A stretch of DNA of 64,000 nt from an uncultured Bacteroidaceae bacterium (GTDB lineage: Bacteria; Bacteroidota; Bacteroidia; Bacteroidales; Bacteroidaceae), in contig CAKQYA010000008.1 in the NCBI GenBank assembly GCA_934293005.1, positions 1-64,000 of the forward strand, in the 5' to 3' direction. Position 1 is the stretch's first letter, and each line of letters begins with the position of its first letter. This document shows, one piece after another, positions 28,782 to 38,830 of this stretch. The notes beneath the pieces were generated by a model. That model saw nothing but the letters and a program-made list of their open reading frames with translations, was not told where the DNA came from and searched no databases. The position numbers were made by a program, and so were the translations under genes.

Positions 28782-30344
28782 TTAGAAAAGCGGAGGTGTT
28801 GAGCATGCGTTGGGCGCTCTGATTCTGATGTGGTGAGCGACTGTAGGCGCTATGCAATCAACAGTGAGCGGAGTGTCAACTTTTTCATGCTTGATGGTGT
28901 AGCCAAAGAAGATGAGCGGAAACTCGAAGAAGGAGTCTCTTTGTGCTTTTGATGTTCCTCGCCCCTCATCAACAAGATTCCATCCAGGGGACACTTGGAT
29001 GAGTATGTCGCCAGAGCACTTAGGATTGAATCCGTTGCGTATGCTGCTAATGCCAGGTGTCCAAGCTCCTTGAGTGATGCGCTGGGCTGTGAAGACATCT
29101 CTCACACCACTGAATTGGAAGAGAAAATCTTCACAATGTTCAAGCACCTCTGCTAGTTTCAACTGTTTCTGTTCTAATACTTTGTGATTGATATAGAACT
29201 GGTTTCCGAAGTAGCTTTGCACATATTGTTCATTGCCGTACATGGCGCAGAGATACATGTTGAGAAGTGTGGCGCAGCGATTGATGTTGAAGTCGCCTGT
29301 GGGAATGTTATATTTCGCCATCTCTGTCACAGGTTCTGTCTCATCATAACCTGTTGAGGTGAGGTATATAAGCGTCTTGTCAAGGCCAACCGTTGTGTCG
29401 ATTTTCTTCAGCAGTTTTTCTATCTCTGTATCAAGACGTTTATAAGTGTCTTGCAGTTCGATGGTAATTCCTCGGCCTGTTTCTGTCTGAAAATTTCCTG
29501 CATAGTAGCACACTGATATGAAATCAGTCACCTCATCCAGTCCTGCATTGCCATTTTCAAGACAGTGGCTAACGGCTTTGTTGACTTCCTCATTGACGAG
29601 AGCAGATGATTTGAAACGTTTGTATCGTCCGTTGCCAGAAAATTTGTGCGTGAATGGTTTCTGTGCTGCAGCATGATAATAATTGTATGAGCCTGAATAT
29701 TCACTTTCAGGTTTCCACACCACAGACTGTATTCTTTCTGCTATGCTTCCCGACTCAAGGTATTTGATCCATGATGGCATAGCACTATAGTATGTAGTGC
29801 CGGCCCATCTGCCGCTTTCATTATCAATCCACATTGCCCAATCTGCTGCATGTCCTGCTGCAAGTATTGCGGCTTCACGATATGGAGCAACGCTGAAGAC
29901 CTTTGCTTTTCCTTTAGTAGCGTATTTGAGTTCATCGCCAATGGTGCTCACAAGCAAGTGCTTGGGTGATGAACAGTCGTACGTGGACACTCCACGGTAT
30001 TTGCTGTCGTCTACACAATAATTTGAATGCAGCTCGGACCGGCTCATCCATTCTTCTGCTATTATGCCATGGTTGTATGGGACTGTGCCTGTGACAACAC
30101 TTGCTATTGCACTGGCGCGGTCTACTGGAGCGTGTTGGTATTGAACGTTTGAGCATATTTTGCCTTCATCAAGAAGGCGTTTGAATCCTCCTTCACCATA
30201 GAGAGGCATGAAGGCATTGAGATAATCGGATCTGAGCTGATCTACCATGATGCCAACAACAAGTCGTGGCGCAGCAGTGGTCTGCGCCATTGCACTTGCC
30301 CATGCTGCTGAAATTATGATTGTTGTCAGTATCTGTTTTTTCAT
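28782..30344 (-). CDS. PafA-type alkaline phosphatase superfamily protein, catalytic residues apparently lost
   Basis: A 520-aa exported protein (signal peptide 1-20, ending AMAQ) with the PafA fold: VVGIMVDQLRSDYL (28-41), VTGTVPYNHGI (84-94), DTYKRLDTEIEKLL (299-312), FPLIFFG near the end. The first metal Asp (D35) is kept, but the others appear replaced. The nucleophile position reads VDRASAIAS (74-82) with no Thr at the expected place; the D-x3-H motif is YAGNFQ (281-286); the ADHG motif is STGYDE (330-335); the last His before VPLIFYG is absent. It is thus probably a pseudoenzyme. It lies 225 nt from secA; the gap has no feature I recognise. Confidence 0.8.
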   Translation of the reverse strand: MKKQILTTIIISAAWASAMAQTTAAPRLVVGIMVDQLRSDYLNAFMPLYGEGGFKRLLDEGKICSNVQYQHAPVDRASAIASVVTGTVPYNHGIIAEEWMSRSELHSNYCVDDSKYRGVSTYDCSSPKHLLVSTIGDELKYATKGKAKVFSVAPYREAAILAAGHAADWAMWIDNESGRWAGTTYYSAMPSWIKYLESGSIAERIQSVVWKPESEYSGSYNYYHAAAQKPFTHKFSGNGRYKRFKSSALVNEEVNKAVSHCLENGNAGLDEVTDFISVCYYAGNFQTETGRGITIELQDTYKRLDTEIEKLLKKIDTTVGLDKTLIYLTSTGYDETEPVTEMAKYNIPTGDFNINRCATLLNMYLCAMYGNEQYVQSYFGNQFYINHKVLEQKQLKLAEVLEHCEDFLFQFSGVRDVFTAQRITQGAWTPGISSIRNGFNPKCSGDILIQVSPGWNLVDEGRGTSKAQRDSFFEFPLIFFGYTIKHEKVDTPLTVDCIAPTVAHHIRIRAPNACSTPPLF

Positions 30345-30475
30345 CTCTTTGTGGTTTGTTGTATTATTTGTTTTGATGTTGTTTTAGTCTTTTTAATTTG
30401 TTGTTATTGAACGTTTACATTGTTTTTGCCGCCTTTAATAGGAGGCGCATGTGTGTCGCTGCTTTTTGGTGTTGT

Positions 30476-31777
30476 CTATTTCCCATTTTTTGAGGAAGCC
30501 CTGTGCTTGAACTGTGCATGGTACGTGAAGTATCCTTGAACGCATGCTCTGAGCATGAATGTGCCAACGATGAAATACATGGCCATTTGATACGATTGTT
30601 GACTAATGGCCATTATTATGAGAAAAGACACGACAACTATCATGTTGGCGACTCCTAAGACGTTCTTTTCCTTTTTTTTCTGGCAGCGAGCAATCCAGCA
30701 AGCATATACAATCCATAGTGGATTGAACATTACAACAAGCCAATTGCTATCTACACCTGGATGAGTGGAGAAGAAATACAGAAATGCGATCAACAAACCT
30801 GCAAGTCCTTGCAATGTGTGAAGCACCACATCGAGTCCCCAAAAGTATCTGGCATGAGCTATCTCAAATGACGACACAAAGATTATCATCACGAGGAATG
30901 CGAGGAAGATGGACGTTGGGTGCAGAAGCACGTTTGGAGTGCTTTCTTGATGCGTTTCATTATGAAGCAGTGTGCGTTGTTTCTTCACCATTTCATGTTT
31001 TTCGTTGCCACTCCTTATAGTAGCCTCAGCTATTTCTTCACTATAGAAGGCCGGAAGGAACATCTGCACCCGTTTGTCGGGTGCAGCGTCTATTTCTTGG
31101 CCTAAAATCATGTCGATGCCAAATGACACCCAAGGAGAGTCGGTTAGCACATCTCTGAGCATCTGACGAACTGTGCGTGGATCTGTTTTTCGATTATATA
31201 TAACCTTTCCTTGCATTGCGTTCTCCACAATGTCGCGGGCGCGCTCTGTGCAATTGTCGTAAAGCCAAACATATCTGTATTCTTGATTGCATGGCTGTAA
31301 ATTGTCCTTTAGAAGTTCTATTAGTCTGTTTTTTTCTGCTGTTGTAAGATTGAGCACTTGCTCTTTCACATCCTGCCCCGTGGATTCGTAACGACGGATG
31401 AAATTATCGTAATTCTCGCATTCAAGCAAATAGTCTGTCTGACCAAGCAGAAATTTTAAAACAAAATTGTCAGCATTGTAGTTGAAACAACCGTAATTGA
31501 AAACCACATCAACATATTGTCTTACCATCTTGACTCGCAAAGCGGTGTGCCCAAAGCGTGAATACAGTTCGGCACCAGGAGCGCATGTCAATATTGAAAC
31601 GAGAACAGTGTCGTTGCAATCGTCATCGTCAGCAAGGTTGGAATTTTCGATATCGTTTGACACAATGTCACCATAGCTATTGCATACAGCTTTATTATCC
31701 GCAGCATTCTGTGCGGATAAAATTATGCTTGTCATGAATATAAGTAGTGTTGCTATGTATTTGACAAATGTAATCAT
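30476..31777 (-). CDS. DUF4105 (Lnb N-terminal-like) membrane protein
   Basis: A 433-aa protein with signal peptide (about 1-22, ILSAQ). The periplasmic DUF4105 domain follows (about 50-200), with SRFGHTALRV and WLYDNCTERARDI, the conserved His and Cys of this papain-like family. About five membrane segments make up the C-terminal half (about 290-420). Widespread in Bacteroidota; DUF4105 resembles the N-terminal domain of lacto-N-biosidase LnbX-associated proteins, but its activity is not known to me. It ends 131 nt before the PafA homologue. Confidence 0.85.
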   Translation of the reverse strand: MITFVKYIATLLIFMTSIILSAQNAADNKAVCNSYGDIVSNDIENSNLADDDDCNDTVLVSILTCAPGAELYSRFGHTALRVKMVRQYVDVVFNYGCFNYNADNFVLKFLLGQTDYLLECENYDNFIRRYESTGQDVKEQVLNLTTAEKNRLIELLKDNLQPCNQEYRYVWLYDNCTERARDIVENAMQGKVIYNRKTDPRTVRQMLRDVLTDSPWVSFGIDMILGQEIDAAPDKRVQMFLPAFYSEEIAEATIRSGNEKHEMVKKQRTLLHNETHQESTPNVLLHPTSIFLAFLVMIIFVSSFEIAHARYFWGLDVVLHTLQGLAGLLIAFLYFFSTHPGVDSNWLVVMFNPLWIVYACWIARCQKKKEKNVLGVANMIVVVSFLIIMAISQQSYQMAMYFIVGTFMLRACVQGYFTYHAQFKHRASSKNGK

Positions 31778-31834
31778 TGGTTTGAGGTTTTATTTTGACA
31801 GTTGCGACTCATACGTTCTCAACATAAAACCTTG

Positions 31835-31842
31835 CAAAGATA
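31835..31842 (-). promoter_or_regulatory. Candidate -7 element of the DUF4105 gene
   Basis: TATCTTTG on the minus strand, about 58 nt upstream of the start codon, matches TAnnTTTG. No clear -33 box. Confidence 0.5.
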
Positions 31843-32007
31843 CAATTTTATTTTTAATTATAGCAGTTTTTTCAGCCTTATATCTCAAATTACAGTAAAC
31901 TTTGTGTGTTTTAATGGTTGTTTCATTCTGTCATATGTAGCTTTTGTGCTAATGGCCTTGTGGCGAAAAACATAAACGATTCTTTTACGCAACTTAGCAT
32001 GACACGC

Positions 32008-33936
32008 TCAGTCATCAATAGAAGATTCAGGCACTTCATCGATAGCGGATTCAGGCACATCGTCTACATAAGATACGAGATTGCGGTAGAATGGATGGTG
32101 CATCATAGTTGTTTTGCTGCCAAATATGAACAATTTCATACGTGCTCTTGTCATTGCCACATTCATTCTCCTGATGTCGGAAAGGAAGCCTATTTCGCCA
32201 TTTTCATTGGAACGGACAAGGCTGATAAAGATGATGTCGCGCTCTTGTCCCTGAAAACCGTCGACAGTATTGACTGTTATTTGCATCAGGAACGGATGCA
32301 ATGCTTCCATTTGTTTGATACGGCGGCGAAGATATTGGGTCTGCACTTTGTAGGGAGAGATTATGCCAATGTCAATTTTTTCATCAAGAAAACGTTTTTT
32401 GCCAATCTTATTTATATATTGCACAAGTGTTTCAAGCATCAGGTCAGCCTCTGCTTTGTTTATGCGCCCGTGGTGATCTCCGACATACTGTTCTCTGAAA
32501 ATGTCTGCGTCTTGCGTTTCAACGCAGTCGCTGCCATCAATCCATTGAATAGGTGTGTCGAAGTCGAGCACAGAACGGTATTTCACGCTTGGGTCCGACT
32601 CTACTTGGCCCTGGTAAAACCAATTGGATGAGAAACGCATGATAGATTCATTCATTCGATATTGCACACGAAGCAGAGTGACAGCTTCGGGCAGGTTTTC
32701 GACTATGCGTTCCATTAGTGTTTTGCCAAGTCCTTCATGCATAGCTTGGAAACTCTTAATGGTTGGCGGCAGCTGTTGGTGGTCGCCTGCAAGTATAACA
32801 CGTGAAGCTCGGCGTATTGCTATCCAGCATGCAGGTTCGAGTGCTTGTGCTGCTTCATCAATAAATAGAGTGGAGAACTTATGGCCGACCAATAATTTGT
32901 TTGATGCGCCCACAAGGGTGCATGCAATGACGCGCGCCTGATCAAACAATTGCGCATTTATAGCCATCTCAATTTCTGACGCACGATCACGCAAGCGTGA
33001 GATCTTTTGATGGATGTTGTCACCTGATTTTTTATTTCCCCTTATCTGGCGAATCGTTTTTCTGATATTCCACAGTTCAGGATACTGTGGATGATCCTCA
33101 AACATGCGCTCGTAAGTGAATGATAACATTCTGTCGTTTACTCGTGAAGGATTTCCTATCCGAAGCACGGGAATGCCTCTGTCGATTAATTTTTCACATA
33201 TCCAATCAACGGCCATGTTGCTTTGCGCGCATACCATAATTGGGGTTTCTTTGCGAAGCGTTTCATTGATGGCTTCTACAAGAGTCGTTGTTTTGCCTGT
33301 GCCAGGAGGTCCATGAACCACTTCTACATCCTTGGCCCACAACACTTTGCAGACCGCTTCTTCTTGGGTAGCGTTTAGCCAAGGCATGCGTATGGGCGAG
33401 AAGGTCCTGTGCGATGGTCGTATTTGTCCTGCAAACATATCTCTCAGATATGACAAGCGGTTATTCTTGGCCGTCAACACTTCCTTGAGTGCATTAAACA
33501 TCATCTTGAATGAAGTCTCATCAAAAGCCAACTGCACACCGATATTTTCACCTGATTGAAGTTCGAAAGCATTTTGGGATGAGGGCAGGACTATGGCCAT
33601 CATGTTGTTGCGCACATAAGAAACTGTGGCCGTGAACGGCATGTAGCTGATTTCTCCAGACACTTCTCGAAAGAACTGCACAGGGCGTCCATATTCGAAG
33701 AGCGTATCAATGCCTTCTGCTTCTTCGTTGCGCGTGTTATGCAGTTCTATTACATACTGGTTGAGAGAATTAAAGCGGCCATTTCCAATTTCAATCGGGA
33801 ACCAGCATATTCCTCGTCTAATCTTTCTCTGGATGCCCATTCTTTCAGACTGCATACGGTATTCTTCCTTCTGTTCCTTGTATTCAATCTGAAGAAGTTG
33901 TTGTAATTTCTGTATGTATAGCGTACTGTTGTGCAT
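32008..33936 (-). CDS. Superfamily 1 (Upf1/IGHMBP2-like) helicase
   Basis: A 642-aa helicase of the AAA_11/AAA_12 type. The Met at 33936 (MHNSTLYIQKLQQLLQ) is the likeliest start; 32 more codons are open upstream. Motifs in order: Q-motif LNATQEEAV (about 187-195), Walker A GPPGTGKTT (209-217), DEAAQALEP (Walker B), GDHQQLPPTI (motif III), QYRMNESI (motif IV), DGFQGQERDIIFISLVRSN (motif V) and NVAMTRARMKLFIFG (motif VI). All are intact. The C-terminus has a repeated acidic string (VPESAIDEVPESSIDD). Probably a 5'-3' DNA or RNA helicase; the pathway is unknown. The TPR gene lies upstream on the same strand. Confidence 0.92.
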   Translation of the reverse strand: MHNSTLYIQKLQQLLQIEYKEQKEEYRMQSERMGIQRKIRRGICWFPIEIGNGRFNSLNQYVIELHNTRNEEAEGIDTLFEYGRPVQFFREVSGEISYMPFTATVSYVRNNMMAIVLPSSQNAFELQSGENIGVQLAFDETSFKMMFNALKEVLTAKNNRLSYLRDMFAGQIRPSHRTFSPIRMPWLNATQEEAVCKVLWAKDVEVVHGPPGTGKTTTLVEAINETLRKETPIMVCAQSNMAVDWICEKLIDRGIPVLRIGNPSRVNDRMLSFTYERMFEDHPQYPELWNIRKTIRQIRGNKKSGDNIHQKISRLRDRASEIEMAINAQLFDQARVIACTLVGASNKLLVGHKFSTLFIDEAAQALEPACWIAIRRASRVILAGDHQQLPPTIKSFQAMHEGLGKTLMERIVENLPEAVTLLRVQYRMNESIMRFSSNWFYQGQVESDPSVKYRSVLDFDTPIQWIDGSDCVETQDADIFREQYVGDHHGRINKAEADLMLETLVQYINKIGKKRFLDEKIDIGIISPYKVQTQYLRRRIKQMEALHPFLMQITVNTVDGFQGQERDIIFISLVRSNENGEIGFLSDIRRMNVAMTRARMKLFIFGSKTTMMHHPFYRNLVSYVDDVPESAIDEVPESSIDD

Positions 33937-34051
33937 AATGCCATAGATTTGACCTTTATAACCAGCCCTTTTTATTACGTACAAAAACGAGTGTGGATTT
34001 TCTGTGGAAACATCCATCCAACTCATTTTCACTCATTCTTAACCCTGTTGA

Positions 34052-36247
34052 TTATAGTTGAATTTGCAAACGCAAGGCGTCCACAAATAAAGTACATGTT
34101 TGCTGGTCGATGATTTTTTTTTCGACAAGTGCTTCAATGCAACCTTCAAGATAATCGATGCTTTTTGACGAAGCGCCATTAGAACATATTCTATATGCTT
34201 CTGGCAACATTTTTTTTGTTAAAAGGCATATTCCTTTGAGCATATCCGTTTGTTGCTGAATGTCGATTTGTTCCGACTGGATTTTCATCAATTCTGTATT
34301 AGCTTCGTCTATGCGGTTTGATACTATTAAAATATATGCCAACTTAAGTTTTACTGAAGGATCTTCTGTCAGATAATCAAGTTTGTGGAGCAAATGAATG
34401 GCCTCGTCATAACGTGACATGTTCAACAGGGCCTCAACCATGTTGTTCATGAATTTTGTGTTGTCGTTTTCGATTTCCATCAATTGCGCATAGCAATGAG
34501 AAGCCATTTCCCATTGTTGCAAGCTCATGTTGACGGAAGCTAAGTGTGTAAGTGTCCATTTTGAATTTGGCTTGATTTTGTTGGCAATAGAATATGCTTC
34601 GGCCGCTTTGCTCAGATTGCCTGACTTTTGGTGGCAGAAACCTATTTTCTGCCATTCGCCAGCAAGGTTATCGTCATATTTATTTGTTACAATGATGGGG
34701 TATATTTTCAAGGCTTCACCATAATATCCATTTCTCATAAGAAAATCGGAATACTTGCTCAAGCCATCTTTTTGTGATGAGAACAAACGCCATGTCCATT
34801 CGTGACTTAATGGGCTGAGAGGAGTGTCTTGCAATGACAGGAAAGGATTATAAAACTCTTTCTTATACGGATTGCACATGAAGAATCTGTATAAATCATG
34901 TATGCATGCCCTTCTAACGGCATTTTTAGAAGGTTCTTGCTTCTTTTCTTCTAACAAGTCATGAAGTTCATCCAACTGTATCTTCAAATCTGGAGAAATA
35001 GCATCGTTTATCATTCCTTCAAATGCCCTCATATTAGAGAATATATAGCACATTGAATATTTGTCACTGTCGCAGAATTGTTCTGTTGTAAGCAATGTTT
35101 TCAGAACGCCATCTGTGTTGGGACTTGTAAAGCATTTTTTGTCTATACGTGTGAGAGTTTCGAAAGAAAAGAGGTAAAACCAATGTGATATTCGATTAAA
35201 GAATGATTCATTCTTGTGATTTTTAAACTGTGAGAAATTTATGTCAACACCATCCTGGAACATGGTTGATATTTCTCCCATTGCCTTGCTGGCCTTATCA
35301 TTAGTCCATTCCGGATTTTCTCCGTTTTTAATTAGTTGGGAAATATCTGCACCATTGCTTTTTATGTTATTATGTTGCTGCATGAGTATAGGCAAGATGC
35401 TGCTTGCAATCTTATTGTTGGCTGCATCTGTAGTTGCCGTCATTTGCAATTGCATCATAGTGGCACATAAATCATTGAGAAACTCTGTGTCGTCTTTATA
35501 GATGTCGAGCCGTTCGTTAAGCTCTTTCGTCTCATCATATAATGCATGGTGCTTGTTGTATCCTATGACAAATCCGATAAGAGCTCGCTGTGATAAGATG
35601 TTGTTGCCAATAATGTAACTATCAAGGAGCAAAAGCAGTTTTGATGCGTCGGGCACCTCCAAAAGGGACAAGGTGACAGAACTGATAAACACGCTTTTGT
35701 CGTTGGTCGTGAGTTTTTCTGACAGAAGAATCCGGTTGGCTTGCTCTATGTCAGCGTCACTCCATATAGTGCTTGTCCATACATAGTTGAACAGACGAAG
35801 CAATATTGAATCTTTGTCAGCATAAAGTTCGTCAAGTTTTGCCTCTTTATCATCGTTTGGAATAATAACATCAGAGCCTACTTCTTTTATTGCCACACAT
35901 TTGGATTCAAGAGATGAGATGACATATTCAAACGACTGAACGCTTTTTATATGTTTGTATGAAATGGCATATAGACTTACAGGATTCTCTTTCACCCTCC
36001 TTACCTGTGCCAAGTTGTAAGTGATGTTAATCAATTTTTTACATATGTCATTCCTTATTTCCTCACATTTTGGATCATTATAACCTCGAATCATAAATAT
36101 AAGCATCTGGCTATATGTGTTCCATAAAGTTTCCACTTCTTCGATAATGGGCCAATTACCCAAATCTTCCGCCTCACGTCTTATTTCAGGAAATGTGATA
36201 GTAAGATTTCGTGCATGTAAAGCTGTGATAATATTATCCCGTTCCAT
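34052..36247 (-). CDS. Large tetratricopeptide repeat protein
   Basis: A 731-aa soluble protein with no signal peptide or membrane segment. The N-terminal 480 residues are helical without a recognised domain. TPR-like helical pairs fill about 520-690: WQKIGFCHQKSGNLSKAAEAY, then WTLTHLASVNMSLQQWEMAS and NMSRYDEAIHLLHKL. It likely acts as a scaffold. It ends 115 nt before the helicase gene on the same strand, so co-transcription is possible. Composition is somewhat more AT-rich than the cobamide region. Confidence 0.8.
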   Translation of the reverse strand: MERDNIITALHARNLTITFPEIRREAEDLGNWPIIEEVETLWNTYSQMLIFMIRGYNDPKCEEIRNDICKKLINITYNLAQVRRVKENPVSLYAISYKHIKSVQSFEYVISSLESKCVAIKEVGSDVIIPNDDKEAKLDELYADKDSILLRLFNYVWTSTIWSDADIEQANRILLSEKLTTNDKSVFISSVTLSLLEVPDASKLLLLLDSYIIGNNILSQRALIGFVIGYNKHHALYDETKELNERLDIYKDDTEFLNDLCATMMQLQMTATTDAANNKIASSILPILMQQHNNIKSNGADISQLIKNGENPEWTNDKASKAMGEISTMFQDGVDINFSQFKNHKNESFFNRISHWFYLFSFETLTRIDKKCFTSPNTDGVLKTLLTTEQFCDSDKYSMCYIFSNMRAFEGMINDAISPDLKIQLDELHDLLEEKKQEPSKNAVRRACIHDLYRFFMCNPYKKEFYNPFLSLQDTPLSPLSHEWTWRLFSSQKDGLSKYSDFLMRNGYYGEALKIYPIIVTNKYDDNLAGEWQKIGFCHQKSGNLSKAAEAYSIANKIKPNSKWTLTHLASVNMSLQQWEMASHCYAQLMEIENDNTKFMNNMVEALLNMSRYDEAIHLLHKLDYLTEDPSVKLKLAYILIVSNRIDEANTELMKIQSEQIDIQQQTDMLKGICLLTKKMLPEAYRICSNGASSKSIDYLEGCIEALVEKKIIDQQTCTLFVDALRLQIQL

Positions 36248-36388
36248 CGTCTTTGTTTGTTTTTAATAATCTCTAAATGAAAGAAGCATTTCTGGCTTGG
36301 CAGATGATGCCATGAAGATATAAATTCATTGTGATGTCATACTGAATGATACTTGTATGTCATGAAAATGTAAGGTGGAAATATTTTT

Positions 36389-37297
36389 CTAACGCACCTT
36401 GATCAAATTCCTTTCTTCCAACCATTTCTTAATTACTAATTTTAGCGAGTCATTGTGTGACGAACTCTTGTGCAGAGGTTCGTGTGAGAAAATAGAGTCG
36501 GGGATGTGCATGGTATATTTAGAAGGCAAGAAACTGCATAAATTTAGCAACGTGTCCGCATTGAGTTCTTCAACAGCCATATCATATGCCATTTTCAGTT
36601 TGCTTGTTTCATTGCCTTTGTGCTTATATAAGGAGTCTGATACGGCAACACATAGCATCCCTGACAAATGAATGTCATCTGATGATTTCAATCGCCTTGC
36701 GCCACGAGCGACGGCTTCACTTACATAAGGTTCAGGGAGCACGGAACCATCATATTGATTCTGGTCTGTCATCAATGTGCGCAGCCTAAGATTGTTTATT
36801 TGCGGCTTATTGAGATCCATGCTATTCAGTCCTACAGACTCGAGCACTTTGTCTGTAAAAAAATCGACGGCTGAATGACGTGTGATGCCTATTATTTTTT
36901 CCTTTAGACTTTCTGCTTTAAGTATTCTCGCATTTCTTGACGTTACAAGCCATAGATTAAGGTCGCCGCTCATTATGGTGTGTATAGAGTCTGTTTCTTC
37001 CCACAAGCATACTTTGACAAGGTCGCTTGCTATAGCGTCAATGTGTCCTTTGACAAATGAGGTGTCGGCATCAATTGCCGATTCAAACGTGATTAACTTC
37101 ACATTTATGCCAAGAGAATCAAAAATGCCAGTGGAGTCTGCATAATAGAATGGCAGGCAATCTATTGTGGGCATTAAGCCGAGTCTTATTGCTGTGGAAT
37201 CTGTGTCTGCATTCGTGTTGTTATTATTCTGACAGCAAGGGAAACAAAGAAATAGCAAACTGAGCAAGCATGTCGGTATGTATACGTTATTTTTCAT
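36389..37297 (-). CDS. NMT1/THI5-like substrate-binding lipoprotein
   Basis: A 302-aa lipoprotein: N-terminal hydrophobic stretch (about 8-20) ending in FPCCQNN, which offers a lipobox-like cysteine at 21 or 22. The mature part has the pattern of the ABC substrate-binding SsuA/ThiY/NMT1 fold: IRLGLMPTIDCLPFYYADS (38-56) with GIFDSLGINVKLI, then VLPEPYVSEA (about 190-199). No permease or ATPase gene is next to it. The ligand could be a thiamine precursor, sulfonate or similar; sequence alone does not decide. Confidence 0.75.
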   Translation of the reverse strand: MKNNVYIPTCLLSLLFLCFPCCQNNNNTNADTDSTAIRLGLMPTIDCLPFYYADSTGIFDSLGINVKLITFESAIDADTSFVKGHIDAIASDLVKVCLWEETDSIHTIMSGDLNLWLVTSRNARILKAESLKEKIIGITRHSAVDFFTDKVLESVGLNSMDLNKPQINNLRLRTLMTDQNQYDGSVLPEPYVSEAVARGARRLKSSDDIHLSGMLCVAVSDSLYKHKGNETSKLKMAYDMAVEELNADTLLNLCSFLPSKYTMHIPDSIFSHEPLHKSSSHNDSLKLVIKKWLEERNLIKVR

Positions 37298-37434
37298 CTT
37301 TAGTTTAAATGATGGATTCTTATTTTTAAGTTATTTGCAAAAGTCATCATTTTCCTTTATGAAGAAGCCGTTTTTAAACTATATATGTTGGCTTATAAAA
37401 TATGTTTGTCGACTCAACCTATTTGTCATTAAAA

Positions 37435-37467
37435 GGGCAACTTGCTTAACGATAAAACAAGTTGCCC
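37435..37467 (-). terminator. Terminator of pgk
   Basis: GGGCAACTTG (37435-37444) and CAAGTTGCCC (37458-37467) form a perfect 10-bp stem, followed by TTTT on the minus strand. It lies 33 nt past the pgk stop. Confidence 0.85.
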
Positions 37468-37499
37468 CATATCGAAAAAATGATTCTAATTATTCATAA

Positions 37500-38768
37500 T
37501 CACTCACCGATGACTGCAGCAATGCCTGGAAGCACCTTGCCTTCAATAGCCTCAAGAAGGGCACCGCCACCTGTAGAGATATATGACACCTTGTCTGCAA
37601 GACCAAATTTGTTGACACATGCTACAGAGTCGCCACCTCCAATGAGAGAGAATGCTCCTTCTGCTGTAGCTTTAGCTACTGCTTCGCCAACGGCACGTGA
37701 ACCTGCTGTAAAGTCTTCGCACTCAAAGCAACCTGCAGGACCGTTCCAAAGGATTGTTTTTGCACCTTCGATGGCTTCTGCGAACTTTGTGCGGCTTTCA
37801 GGACCTGCATCAAGTCCGTCCCATCCATTTTCGATGGCATTAGAAGGGAACACCTTAATTTGCGCACCTTCTTTTACAGAGAATGTCTTGAAGTCGTATC
37901 CTGTGCAGCAAACTGAGTCTGTGCCCAAAACAAGCTCAACACCGTTCTCCTTAGCCATTTTCTCTACGTTAAGAGCAACATCAAGCTTGTCGAGCTCTAC
38001 GATAGAATCGCCAATTTCACCGCCATGTGCTTTTGCAAATGTATATGTCATACCTCCACAAAGGATCAGCTTGTCTACCTTGCCAAGAAGATTTTCTATA
38101 ATGCCAATCTTTGACGACACTTTGGACCCCCCCATGATTGCAACGAATGGACGTTTGATGTTCTTGAGGACATTATCGACTGCTTGCACTTCTTTTTCCA
38201 TAAGAAGACCGAGCATGACATCCTTCTTGTCAAAAAAATCTGCGATTACAGCAGTAGATGCGTGCTTGCGGTGAGCTGTTCCAAACGCATCCATCACCCA
38301 GCAATCAGCATACGATGCAAGTTTCTTGGCAAATTCCTTTTGGCTTGCTTTCATAGCCTTCTTTGCCTCTTCATATTCAGGAGTGCCTTTTTCCACGCCT
38401 ACAGGCTTGCCTTCCTCTTCTGGATAGAAGCGGAGGTTTTCAAGAAGAAGAACTTCACCTGGCTTGAGTGCTGCTGCCTGTGCATCAGCTTTCTGGCAAT
38501 CGTTAGCAAACTGTACAGGGACACCGAGAGCCTCGCTTACAGCAGGAACAATCTGCTTGAGAGAAAGTTCTGGCTTCACAGTGCCTTTTGGCTTGCCCAT
38601 GTGAGACATGATGATAAGAGATCCACCTTTCTCAAGAATAAGTTTGAGGGTAGGGAGAGCGCCGTTGATACGAGTCATGTCTGTAATCTTACCTTCCTGG
38701 ATTGGAACGTTGAAGTCTACACGCACGATAGCCTTTTTACCGGCGAAATTGTACTCATTGATAGTCAT
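37500..38768 (-). CDS. pgk: Phosphoglycerate kinase
   Basis: Glycolytic enzyme (422 aa) making ATP and 3-phosphoglycerate from 1,3-bisphosphoglycerate. The start MTINEYNFAGKK at 38768 is chosen because it aligns with the family; an upstream Met adds nine residues only. Motifs: VRVDFNVP (about 14-21), RINGALPTL, MSHMGKPKG (about 50-58), GGSKVSSKIGIIENLL (about 210-225), LILCGGMTYTF, and the nucleotide loop with GGGDSVACV near 383. A terminator follows at once. Confidence 0.98.
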   Translation of the reverse strand: MTINEYNFAGKKAIVRVDFNVPIQEGKITDMTRINGALPTLKLILEKGGSLIIMSHMGKPKGTVKPELSLKQIVPAVSEALGVPVQFANDCQKADAQAAALKPGEVLLLENLRFYPEEEGKPVGVEKGTPEYEEAKKAMKASQKEFAKKLASYADCWVMDAFGTAHRKHASTAVIADFFDKKDVMLGLLMEKEVQAVDNVLKNIKRPFVAIMGGSKVSSKIGIIENLLGKVDKLILCGGMTYTFAKAHGGEIGDSIVELDKLDVALNVEKMAKENGVELVLGTDSVCCTGYDFKTFSVKEGAQIKVFPSNAIENGWDGLDAGPESRTKFAEAIEGAKTILWNGPAGCFECEDFTAGSRAVGEAVAKATAEGAFSLIGGGDSVACVNKFGLADKVSYISTGGGALLEAIEGKVLPGIAAVIGE

Positions 38769-38830
38769 AATTGTGTGGTTTTTATTGTTAAACAAAAAAA
38801 ATTCGATGATAAATAGTTTATGCCTTGATT

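Noticed and set aside
30420..30475. Hairpin CGCCT/AGGCG as terminator of the DUF4105 gene
   Set aside because: On the minus strand the stem is followed by A, not T, so it does not fit an intrinsic terminator.
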